The notes under the pieces are model-generated. The model was not told the DNA's origin. It saw only the letters and a list, made by a program, of their open reading frames with translations, and searched no databases. Position numbers and translations under genes: made by a program. Positions 9,336 through 15,518 of a stretch of 42,787 nucleotides of DNA are shown here, one piece after another; the stretch's first letter is position 1, and the number at the start of each line of letters is the position of its first letter. Origin of the DNA: an uncultured Bacteroidales bacterium (GTDB lineage Bacteria; Bacteroidota; Bacteroidia; Bacteroidales; Bacteroidaceae). The stretch spans positions 1 through 42,787 of the forward strand of contig CADCAG010000038.1 of assembly GCA_902799355.1 (NCBI GenBank), given 5' to 3'.

Positions 9336-9448
9336 CTGATAATGTTTTTGTTGATAATTGATTATGTTTATTAGATTTTGATAATGTTTTATTGTTATTC
9401 GATAATTAATTTCGGTGCAAAGATAATCATTATTTTCGAATCGCCAAA
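9336..9448 (-). promoter_or_regulatory. Promoter and GATAAT operator-like repeats of the DUF2975-yozG operon
   Basis: On the minus strand a -33 TTTG (9445-9448) lies 19 bp from the -7 box TATCTTTG(C) (9417-9425), close to the ideal spacing. Downstream, the leader contains GATAAT at 9338, 9353, 9380 and 9401. Two of these lie in the near-identical strings TTGATAATTG (9351) and TTGATAATG (9378). This is a plausible binding array for the HTH regulator of the operon. Confidence 0.55.
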
Positions 9449-9509
9449 GAAAAACATAAAGAATTTATCGAAAAACAATAATTTTTCTGCAAATCACCCT
9501 AAAAACTGC

Positions 9510-9635
9510 GCGTATTAGGCTAATACAGTCGCGTATTAGGCTGAAAACGAAGCGTATTAGCGTGATACAGCCGCGTATTAGGCTGAAAACGAAGCGTATT
9601 AGACTGATACAGCCGCGTATTAGGCTGATACGTGG
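9510..9635. repeat. 21-bp tandem repeat, six copies, alternating sub-types
   Basis: GCGTATTAG begins at 9510, 9531, 9552, 9573, 9594 and 9615, exactly 21 bp apart. Units 2 and 4 are identical (ending CTGAAAACGAA). Units 1, 3, 5 and 6 carry a near-dyad GTATTAG-N-CTRATAC, perfect in unit 1. The array therefore has a 42-bp higher-order pattern over its first five units. In translation it would give heptapeptides such as SLIRGCI/SLIRFVF on the minus strand, but no start or context supports a gene. Confidence 0.9.
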
Positions 9636-9638
9636 AGG

Positions 9639-9702
9639 GCGTTGCGTTCTCACACCTAAAGGTATGAGTGTGGCGTTGCGTTGCAGCGTTGCAATAAGCA
9701 CC
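9639..9702 (+). repeat. 64-bp direct repeat, left copy
   Basis: It matches 13726-13789 at 61 of 64 positions. Its core is two GCGTTGCGTT boxes flanking an imperfect hairpin (CTCACACCT / AGGTATGAG), followed by GTTGCAATAAGCACC. The two copies are in the same orientation and bracket the three-gene block 9877-13655. Confidence 0.9.
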
Positions 9703-9799
9703 CTCCTCCACCCTAACGCAGAAGAAGACGATTAGTCTTATCACATTATGATAAATAGAATAAATATTATTTCTTCTATTCCCTGCTATTATACTCCTT

Positions 9800-9821
9800 A
9801 TTGCAACATTGCAACGCAACG
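9800..9821 (-). repeat. Inverted partial copy of the 64-bp repeat
   Basis: These 22 bp are the exact reverse complement of 13750-13771, inside the right 64-bp copy, and of the left copy with two mismatches. They end directly before the -33 box of the gene at 9877. Confidence 0.85.
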
Positions 9822-9853
9822 TTTGGCAGAATCAGATAATTTGACTACCTTTG
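9822..9853 (+). promoter_or_regulatory. Promoter of the three-gene block
   Basis: -33 TTTG (9822-9825), a 20-bp spacer and -7 TACCTTTG (9846-9853) match the Bacteroidota consensus. The predicted leader to the ATG at 9877 is short, about 17 nt. Confidence 0.75.
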
Positions 9854-9876
9854 CACTTTATATAATAATAAGGTAT

Positions 9877-10536
9877 ATGAAGCACGTAAAGACCATGTCG
9901 CTGCCCGACTGCGACAAACTGATTTATAGTAGTGGTATGATTGCCCGTCAGATTGGCGTCATGTTTGTTGTTGACGATGAAGAGGCAGTGATGGCTGAGA
10001 GCTACCCCATCATAGGTGGTGGACTGAGCAATGCCGATGGCAGCATCATGCCTGAAGAGTGTATTCGGTCGAAGATGGTTTGTCGTGTGGGCGAAAAGAT
10101 TACCCCCAAGAGATTTGCCGAATTCGTCAAGATGGGCATGCACGAAGAGGTGCCTTCAACGGCTTGGGAACTGTATGGCCAGTTGCGCGAGAACGGCAGC
10201 GACCTGAGATTGCCTGTATGGGCTAAGGATGGCGAGCCTATCCGCGAATACCATGTTGAGCTGGAATTCCACAACTTCAAGGAGGAGGCCTGCTGCTACT
10301 CTACTGACACCAGCGACTTCTTCTTCGAGGTGTACTACAATCGCGACGACAAGGATGACGTGTTCAGCCAACTGAGCGGACAGCTGATGGACTATATGAA
10401 CATTCTAGACACCGAGGAGTTGGGCTGCAAGATCATCTTCTACACCGTCGACTTCGATTATCAAGACGTAGTGGACCGTCTGAACAAGATAGAGATTGAA
10501 ACCCGATATTGTGAAATGCGCAACCCCAGACGCTGA
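9877..10536 (+). CDS. Hypothetical protein, first gene of the bracketed block
   Basis: A 219-residue protein starting MKHVKTMSLPDCDKL. The frame is open upstream to 9748, but the promoter at 9822-9853 lies inside that extension, so 9877 is chosen (a second in-frame ATG follows at 9895). It is soluble and acidic, with no signal peptide or membrane segment. Visible features are a glycine-rich turn (PIIGGGLSNADG), a Cys-Cys pair (EEACCYST) and an acidic C-terminal half (YYNRDDKDDVFSQL). I do not recognise a family. The next gene starts 4 bp after its stop, so they form an operon. Confidence 0.75.
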   Translation: MKHVKTMSLPDCDKLIYSSGMIARQIGVMFVVDDEEAVMAESYPIIGGGLSNADGSIMPEECIRSKMVCRVGEKITPKRFAEFVKMGMHEEVPSTAWELYGQLRENGSDLRLPVWAKDGEPIREYHVELEFHNFKEEACCYSTDTSDFFFEVYYNRDDKDDVFSQLSGQLMDYMNILDTEELGCKIIFYTVDFDYQDVVDRLNKIEIETRYCEMRNPRR

Positions 10537-10539
10537 CCT

Positions 10540-11145
10540 ATGCCGAACCTGAGAGAAATACCCGTAGGCTTTGTGGTGGAGCAGGCGAAGGAGCAGAAGA
10601 GTGCTGGCGAGGCACGCCCCTATCGCTCGCTGCTGTCGGCGTGGTTTCAGCACAACCACTGCGAACCTGAAGGCTACGAGGCCCTGCGCGACATTGACGA
10701 CCACTTCACCACAGACACAGCCAAGATACAGCCGTTGGTGCTGTTGCCCGGTTGCGTGCTAGGCCGTTTCCGCACGAACCCAGCCCATGCCAATCAGCTG
10801 GTGACAATTATCCGCGAGATACATCGTCGCATGAATATCCCCATGGAGATAAGCAACAAGGCTACACGCCCAGAAGATATTCGCCAGACCTCATGGACGT
10901 GGCCTCACGTCATGCGCGTCATGAAGCGCACGGGCATCATTGACGAAAAGACCACCAAGGCCGTCTTCGGTGCCTTGATAGAACGGATACTGGGCGACAA
11001 GGTGAAACCCAACTCCATACGCCGTACCAGAATAGGCGATTACTCCATTGTCGACCTCTATGATTACAAAATCAGCACGGCAGACGCAGACATCTGCAAA
11101 GAGATTTGGAAGCTGTTTATGCCCCTCTTGAAGCCTAGGAATTGA
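10540..11145 (+). CDS. Hypothetical protein, second gene of the bracketed block
   Basis: A 201-residue basic soluble protein starting MPNLREIPVGFVVEQAKEQK, 4 bp after the preceding gene. The C-terminal part contains RRTRIGDYSIVDLYDYKIST and ends in KPRN. There is no signal peptide and no recognisable domain; the basic character would allow nucleic-acid binding, but that is a guess. Its stop codon (TGA) is part of the first TTGACA iteron at 11142. Confidence 0.7.
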   Translation: MPNLREIPVGFVVEQAKEQKSAGEARPYRSLLSAWFQHNHCEPEGYEALRDIDDHFTTDTAKIQPLVLLPGCVLGRFRTNPAHANQLVTIIREIHRRMNIPMEISNKATRPEDIRQTSWTWPHVMRVMKRTGIIDEKTTKAVFGALIERILGDKVKPNSIRRTRIGDYSIVDLYDYKISTADADICKEIWKLFMPLLKPRN

Positions 11146-11200
11146 CATCCCGATTGACATTTCGTTGACATCTTGACACGCGGTTGACAACCCGTTGACA
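11142..11200 (+). repeat. Six TTGACA iterons at helical spacing
   Basis: TTGACA occurs at 11142, 11154, 11165, 11173, 11184 and 11195, with intervals of 12, 11, 8, 11 and 11 bp. Flanks are also partly conserved (CGTTGACAT, CGATTGACAT, CGGTTGACA). The Bacteroidota promoter consensus is not TTGACA, so these are not -35 boxes. Most sites repeat once per DNA helical turn, as binding sites for one protein on one face would. They precede an AT-rich stretch (11208-11250) and the primase-helicase gene. Confidence 0.85.
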
Positions 11201-11204
11201 TGAG

Positions 11205-11244
11205 CGGTTTTTTAGAAGAAATTCTAAGAAACCGTTATTTTTTT
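11205..11244 (+). terminator. Hairpin with T-tract after the second block gene
   Basis: CGGTTTTTTAGAA and TTCTAAGAAACCG (11205-11217, 11222-11234) pair around a GAAA loop with one mismatch, followed by TTATTTTTTT. It would separate the two small genes from the primase-helicase gene. The AT-richness also fits a duplex-unwinding stretch next to the iterons. Confidence 0.6.
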
Positions 11245-11248
11245 GTTG

Positions 11249-11256
11249 TAATTTCG
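11249..11256 (+). promoter_or_regulatory. Weak -7 box for the primase-helicase gene
   Basis: TAATTTCG differs from TAnnTTTG by one base. It lies 76 bp upstream of the ATG at 11325. No clear -33 was found, so the gene may depend on an activator or be weakly transcribed. Confidence 0.35.
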
Positions 11257-11324
11257 CGTCACGATTCGTAAAAAAAGTGCAGGCGCCAGCACACAGTTAT
11301 TAAACAGTAAAAATTTAATTTTTA

Positions 11325-13655
11325 ATGAACAAAGTATTTAAAATTGCACTTAACTGTGCACAAGATCCCAACAAGGGAGTAGTCTACGAGAATAGCCTCA
11401 GCGTGTATGACGCACTTATCCGCGAACCCTGGCTTGCCAATATGGTTAGCCGCATCCAGCATGGCGAGGAAGAACTGAAAGCAAAACTGCCCATACGCTG
11501 CTCACACTACTACCGATTCCGCGACAACCATCGTCGACAGGCCGATATGGATGCAGAGTCGTTTCTCTTTCAGACCTGTATTGACATCGATGAGAAGGAT
11601 AAGGTGGAGGGAGCCATCCAACGCGCGTACCTTATTAATAATGAGGAGGGCGGCCAGTGGCACGACATGCTGCTCCACATGGAGTATTCAGCCCGCAAGA
11701 AGCTGCACATCGACATCCGCATGCCCATCGGCATGACCATTGAAGAGACGCAACGAGCCTACTGCAAAGCCTTGGAAGTGCCTTTCGACGAAAAGTGCAT
11801 ATCGCCCGAACGAATTATCCTGATTACTGACAGCTCGCAGACTCTCTATACCAACGAGCATTGGTACGAGGTGTTGCCAGAAGAAGAACTCAAGGAGCGA
11901 CGCGAGGCCTTCCTGAAGCGTGGACTGACCATCGACGGACGCAAGCAGAAAGGTACAACATCAAAACATGTTGCGTTGCAACCGCAACAACAGGACCTAT
12001 TCCCTGAGATGAAACCAGCAGAACTGGCTCCCAGCAGCCTGCGCGTCTTCGACCTCTGTATGGCCGAGGCAGGACTGACAGAGCGTGCCCTGCAGATAGA
12101 GGGCGTGCGCCACAACTCGCTGCTGAGCATCTTCTCGGTAGGTGCGTGCCGACTGATTCCGCAGGAGCAGATGGTGGCCGTCATCAATGTCCGCATGCCT
12201 GAATATGCTAAAGAACAGGACTGTCAGCGACTCATCAGCGACTTCTACAGCAACTACACGGAGATGAACCGCCCCATGACCAAGCGCTTGCGCGAGATTC
12301 ACGCAGAGGCATTCAACGAGCCCATGGAGGAAGACAGTGAAGCAGCAACGGAAGAGACAGCGGCAAGGACCATTCCGATGCACACCTTCAACCTCAGACT
12401 GTTGCCCTCAGGACTGCGTGAACCCGTGATGACGGCACCAGACAACATGCGCATGAACGTGCTCTCGGCCATCATGCCCATTGCTGCTGCCTATGCCGAC
12501 CAAGTGGAGGTGGAGTATGCCGACAACAAGCGCCAGCATCTGGGACTGATGTCAATGGTCATCGGCCGACAGGCTGGTGGTAAGTCGTCGAGCAAGGAGG
12601 CCGTAGAGACGTGGCTCAAACCTCTCAGTGACGAGTCGCGCGAGGCGCGTCAGCAGGAAGAGGCCATCAAGGAGAAGAACAAGCTGCGCAAGGCCAACGA
12701 GCGTGCTGAAGAATTGCCGAAAGTGCCTGTCCGCAAGGTGCCCATCACCATCTCCTGCTCTACCCTACTGCGTCGTTTCAAGAACGCTCCAAGGCGCACG
12801 CTGGTATCGTTTGGTGAAGAGCTTGACACGTTGCTGAAGACCAACGGTGCAGGCAACTGGTCGGCTAAGTACGACGTCTATCGTCTCTCGTTCGATCGTG
12901 GTGAATGGGGTCAGGACTATAACTCTGACCAAGCGGAGTCGGGCGAGGTGAACGTTGCCTACAACTGGGTTATCTTTGGTACCTATGGCGCCTTCAACCG
13001 CTGTTTCAATCGTGAGAATGTGGAGAACGGCTTGGCAGGTCGTGTACTGATGTCGGAGATGCCCGATACGCGCTTCTGCTCCATTCCCAAGTACACACCC
13101 ATGACGGAACGACAGCAGCAGGCGGTCTGGGATGCTGCCAAGCGGCTGCAGGAGATGACGGGCTTCGTAGATACGCCGCGACTGCGCAAGAAAATCAACC
13201 AATGGCTGGAAGAGAAGCGCTTGCTGGCCATGAAGAACATGGACGAGGCAATGGACGAATTGCGCAAGCGTTCGGCCGTCATAGCCTTCCGCTGTGCCGT
13301 CGTCTTCCACCTGCTGAGTGGTTGCGAGAAGGAGTCAAAGGGCTGCGTGGACTTCATGCTCATGATGGCCGACTACGTGCTACAGAACCAGCAGCATCTG
13401 CTCAGCCAGATGATGGAGGCTCAGCAGGCTAAGAGCCAGACCACACTGGGGCGCGTCAGCAACAGCTGCACCTTCGATCGGCTGCCCCAGACCTTCACGT
13501 TGGATGATGTAAAACTCGCCAAGGGTGCCAACTACGAGGACTCCACCTACCGCAGCATCGTCTGTCGCTGGAAATCGGAGCACTTCATCGAGGAAATACC
13601 CATCTCCGAACTCGGCTCCGACAAGCGTCCCCACTGGCGCAAACTCTCGGCATAA
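11325..13655 (+). CDS. Primase-helicase-like protein (VirE/BT4734-type N-terminus plus DUF3987 ATPase)
   Basis: A 776-residue soluble protein. The N-terminal ~200 residues resemble the BT4734/VirE_N family and carry motifs like those of archaeo-eukaryotic primases: an acidic TCIDIDEKD (84-92) and a KKLHID segment (125-130). A middle region (240-330) follows. The C-terminal DUF3987 ATPase has Walker A GRQAGGKS (414-421) and a Walker B-like LVSFGEELD (493-501); a Lys/Glu-rich insert (440-465) lies between them. The end (KRPHWRKLS) looks like a small DNA-binding tail. Such proteins occur in mobile or replicative islands of Bacteroidota and are thought to act in replication or DNA processing; that role is inferred. 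No integrase is nearby. Upstream lie six iterons and an AT-rich stretch, downstream a terminator and the right 64-bp repeat. Confidence 0.75.
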   Translation: MNKVFKIALNCAQDPNKGVVYENSLSVYDALIREPWLANMVSRIQHGEEELKAKLPIRCSHYYRFRDNHRRQADMDAESFLFQTCIDIDEKDKVEGAIQRAYLINNEEGGQWHDMLLHMEYSARKKLHIDIRMPIGMTIEETQRAYCKALEVPFDEKCISPERIILITDSSQTLYTNEHWYEVLPEEELKERREAFLKRGLTIDGRKQKGTTSKHVALQPQQQDLFPEMKPAELAPSSLRVFDLCMAEAGLTERALQIEGVRHNSLLSIFSVGACRLIPQEQMVAVINVRMPEYAKEQDCQRLISDFYSNYTEMNRPMTKRLREIHAEAFNEPMEEDSEAATEETAARTIPMHTFNLRLLPSGLREPVMTAPDNMRMNVLSAIMPIAAAYADQVEVEYADNKRQHLGLMSMVIGRQAGGKSSSKEAVETWLKPLSDESREARQQEEAIKEKNKLRKANERAEELPKVPVRKVPITISCSTLLRRFKNAPRRTLVSFGEELDTLLKTNGAGNWSAKYDVYRLSFDRGEWGQDYNSDQAESGEVNVAYNWVIFGTYGAFNRCFNRENVENGLAGRVLMSEMPDTRFCSIPKYTPMTERQQQAVWDAAKRLQEMTGFVDTPRLRKKINQWLEEKRLLAMKNMDEAMDELRKRSAVIAFRCAVVFHLLSGCEKESKGCVDFMLMMADYVLQNQQHLLSQMMEAQQAKSQTTLGRVSNSCTFDRLPQTFTLDDVKLAKGANYEDSTYRSIVCRWKSEHFIEEIPISELGSDKRPHWRKLSA

Positions 13656-13680
13656 AACAGCTCTATTTGTACAAACCAAG

Positions 13681-13710
13681 AATCGCTCAGGGATTTCTCC
13701 TTGAGCGATT
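13681..13710 (+). terminator. Terminator hairpin of the primase-helicase gene
   Basis: AATCGCTCA / TGAGCGATT with an inner GGA/TCC pairing, followed by ATTATATTT, lies 25 bp after the stop. The same hairpin sequence recurs at 14433-14468. Confidence 0.75.
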
Positions 13711-13725
13711 ATTATATTTCAAATA

Positions 13726-13789
13726 GCGTTGCGTTCTCACACCTGAAGGTATGAGTGTGGCGTTGCGTTGCAATGTTGCAATAAGCACC
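13726..13789 (+). repeat. 64-bp direct repeat, right copy
   Basis: It matches the left copy (9639-9702) with three substitutions. It ends GCAATAAGCACC; a further short copy of that end (TTGCAATAAGCACCTT) is at 14475-14490, after the toxin gene's terminator. Confidence 0.9.
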
Positions 13790-13855
13790 TTCACAGTTTA
13801 TTTTTCGAACACCGATAACAAAAATAATCCCCCTTTCTCTTGCTTTTGTCATACG

Positions 13856-13895
13856 AATGCATTACCTTTGCAGGCAGAAGTATTACAAATGCATT
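13856..13895 (+). promoter_or_regulatory. Promoter and twin palindromic operator of the toxin-antitoxin operon
   Basis: The -7 box TACCTTTG falls at 13863-13870. The 8-bp palindrome AATGCATT occurs at 13856-13863 and again at 13888-13895, exactly 32 bp apart (about three helical turns), each followed by AC. The first overlaps the -7 box and the second lies in the leader. This is the layout expected for autorepression by a ribbon-helix-helix antitoxin. Confidence 0.65.
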
Positions 13896-13902
13896 ACAAG
13901 TT

Positions 13903-14160
13903 ATGGCAACAACGATTATCAGAAAGCCTGCATCATTCCGTCTGAGAGCCGATTTGCTGGAGGGATTGAAGAAAAACGCAGCACGTGAGAACAGAACACT
14001 GAACAACTATGTGGAAAGCGTTCTGCTTGACATCGTGTATCATGAGCCCAACAACGCCACCAAGACGGCCATAGAGGAAGTCATGTCAGGTAAGAACCCG
14101 CAAAAAACGTACTCCGACATCGATGATATGTTCAATGACATTCTGAACGAGAAAGAATGA
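13903..14160 (+). CDS. RelB/DinJ-like ribbon-helix-helix antitoxin
   Basis: An 85-residue protein; the start MATTIIRKPASFRLRADLLEGL is chosen because the longer frame (from 13840) begins before the promoter. Residues ~8-48 form a ribbon-helix-helix DNA-binding domain (ASFRLRADLLEGLKKNAARENRTLNNYVESVL). The tail is acidic (DIDDMFNDILNEKE) and would wrap the toxin. It overlaps the toxin start by 4 bp (ATGA). It should bind the operator at 13856-13895 alone or in complex. Confidence 0.8.
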   Translation: MATTIIRKPASFRLRADLLEGLKKNAARENRTLNNYVESVLLDIVYHEPNNATKTAIEEVMSGKNPQKTYSDIDDMFNDILNEKE

Positions 14161-14429
14161 AACAGTTCAAGACATCTACGCAATACAGAAAAGACCTTAA
14201 ACGCTATAAGAACAAGCCCGCAAAACTGGAAGCTCTGAAAGAGGTCTTGAAACTATTAAAAAACGAACAACCCATTCCTGCAGAGTACTCACCTCACATG
14301 CTTTCTGGTAACTACAAAGGTTGCATGGAATGTCATATCGAAAACGATTTCCTGCTAATCTGGATTGACGAGCATAGTGACACTATAGTACTTGTCCGCT
14401 TAGGTTCTCACTCCGAATTATTCAGATAA
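14157..14429 (+). CDS. YafQ/RelE-family mRNA-cleaving toxin
   Basis: A 90-residue protein of the type II toxin superfamily that cleaves mRNA on the ribosome. His47, His60, Asp64 and His85 align with the YafQ catalytic set (His50, His63, Asp67, His87), with matching spacing for the first three. The Trp after the Asp in E. coli YafQ is Phe65 here. The surrounding text (LSGNYKGCMECHIENDFLLIW and RLGSHSELF) is typical of the family. It is complete and probably functional, paired with the antitoxin upstream. Confidence 0.85.
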   Translation: MKQFKTSTQYRKDLKRYKNKPAKLEALKEVLKLLKNEQPIPAEYSPHMLSGNYKGCMECHIENDFLLIWIDEHSDTIVLVRLGSHSELFR

Positions 14430-14432
14430 AAG

Positions 14433-14468
14433 AATAATCGCTCAGGGATTTCTCCTTGAGCGATTATT
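14433..14468 (+). terminator. Terminator hairpin of the toxin-antitoxin operon
   Basis: AATAATCGCTCA / TGAGCGATTATT form a perfect 12-bp stem. The core sequence is the same as the hairpin at 13681-13710, so the element was copied. Confidence 0.75.
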
Positions 14469-14489
14469 ATTCTATTGCAATAAGCACCT

Positions 14490-15392
14490 TTAGAAGATAC
14501 GGCCTACGAGGCGGAAGTTCAGGACGGGATAGACAGCAATCTTAGAAACGGTCTTGATGGCAGCACCACCATCACCTTCTACACCACCTTCTTCAATCTT
14601 CTGCTTCTGATATGAGCCATTCTCATAAGTGGGAGCAACAATCTCAGGCTTGCCCCAGAACTGTACACCGAGGTCGAACTGGCAACCGATGCGCTTCTTA
14701 GGAACGGCACGGCCAAAGCCCAGACCTACATAGGGACGGAAGCCCTTTACCTTAATATTTGCCTCCACGTTGCCTTTATCAGCAGGATCTGGAGTGAAGA
14801 AATACTTGCCAATCTTAGCGCCAATCATCTCCTGACCTGCTATATATGCTGCATAGCTGGGGTCTGGGTTACGAACAGCCTCATTCCACTGGGTGATTGG
14901 ACTCAAGAAACCGTCTTCTTTATTATAGACAGAGACAATCTCGTCTGGACCGAAGTAGGCACCCAAAGTGAAGTGGAAAGAGCCGCCGCCAGGATAGAGG
15001 TCAACCAACACGTGACCTGTGGTATTCTTCAGCTTACCCTCAACATCCATCTTTTCTGGCAGTTTGTTATTGAAAATAGGATTAGACAAGTCAATCACAT
15101 CACCAGCACCTGGATGGTATTGTTTATAAGCAGCGTTAATTTCCTGAGCTTTAGCGGTCAGCTGCGCCATGTTAGCCGACGCCTCCTTGGTACCCAGATT
15201 GATGTCTGTTTTTACCTTAATCTGTGGCATGATGTCCACACCACCACGAACACCGACATACTTGCCAAGCGTGAACGAAGCGTCGAGGGCGATACCTGTT
15301 GTACCAGCACCAGCACCAATACCGAAATGAACCTGTGCAGAAGCACCGAGAGTGAGCAGCATAGCACTGCAAGCGATTAGTAATTTCTTCAT
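14490..15392 (-). CDS. Outer-membrane beta-barrel protein (porin-like)
   Basis: A 300-residue protein with a signal peptide (MKKLLIACSAMLLTLGASA-Q), a Gly-rich first strand (VHFGIGAGAGTTGIALD) and later barrel-like strands (YVGVRGGVDIMPQIKV; GFRPYVGLGFGRAV; FDLGVQFWGKPEI), ending in Phe (RLVGRIF). The frame is open upstream to 15464, but only the start at 15392 gives a signal peptide and lies after the promoter. The toxin-antitoxin terminator and this gene's stop are convergent and 21 bp apart. No specific family is recognised. Confidence 0.75.
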   Translation of the reverse strand: MKKLLIACSAMLLTLGASAQVHFGIGAGAGTTGIALDASFTLGKYVGVRGGVDIMPQIKVKTDINLGTKEASANMAQLTAKAQEINAAYKQYHPGAGDVIDLSNPIFNNKLPEKMDVEGKLKNTTGHVLVDLYPGGGSFHFTLGAYFGPDEIVSVYNKEDGFLSPITQWNEAVRNPDPSYAAYIAGQEMIGAKIGKYFFTPDPADKGNVEANIKVKGFRPYVGLGFGRAVPKKRIGCQFDLGVQFWGKPEIVAPTYENGSYQKQKIEEGGVEGDGGAAIKTVSKIAVYPVLNFRLVGRIF

Positions 15393-15432
15393 AGTTCTAT
15401 TGTTTAAATGAGTTAATTTGCATTTACTGTCT

Positions 15433-15465
15433 GCAAAGATAGGTAAAAAAAATATATGTTCCAAA
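15433..15465 (-). promoter_or_regulatory. Promoter of the outer-membrane protein gene
   Basis: -7 TATCTTTG(C) at 15433-15441 and -33 TTTG at 15462-15465 on the minus strand, with a 20-bp spacer. The -33 box lies inside the asnS terminator stem. Confidence 0.7.
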
Positions 15466-15490
15466 CTTTTTTAAGAAATTTGGAACATAT
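15454..15490 (-). terminator. asnS terminator
   Basis: A perfect 12-bp inverted repeat (ATATGTTCCAAA / TTTGGAACATAT, 13-nt loop) is followed on the minus strand by ATTTTTTTT. It is a strong intrinsic terminator for the purB-rluB-asnS direction, merged with the next gene's promoter. Confidence 0.85.
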
Positions 15491-15518
15491 TTTAAGAATT
15501 GCAGCAGAAATTGCAATT

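Larger units (their letters stand above)
9334..9876. other. 543-bp intergenic region, repeat-rich, no credible gene
   Basis: It holds the DUF2975 operon promoter and its GATAAT repeats, a 21-bp tandem array, one copy of a 64-bp repeat, an inverted partial copy, and the promoter of the gene at 9877. Short open frames across the array (9465-9701 and 9520-9819 on the minus strand) are explained by the array's period being a multiple of three, and I do not call them genes. Confidence 0.7.

Noticed and set aside
9510-9635. Possible CRISPR array
   Set aside because: The units are contiguous with no unique spacers, and no cas genes are nearby.
9465-9819. Two minus-strand open frames (78 and 99 codons) across the 21-bp array
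   Set aside because: The repeat length is a multiple of three and contains no stop in these frames, so they stay open by chance. No promoter, start context or known domain supports them.
11142-11200. TTGACA sites as -35 promoter boxes
   Set aside because: Bacteroidota promoters use TTTG/TAnnTTTG, no TATAAT lies at the right distance, and six regularly spaced copies fit a binding array better.
9639-13789. Block as a transposon or integrative element
   Set aside because: No transposase, integrase, terminal inverted repeats with target duplications, or tRNA insertion site is visible. Only the direct repeats support mobility, so this is left as a question in the findings.
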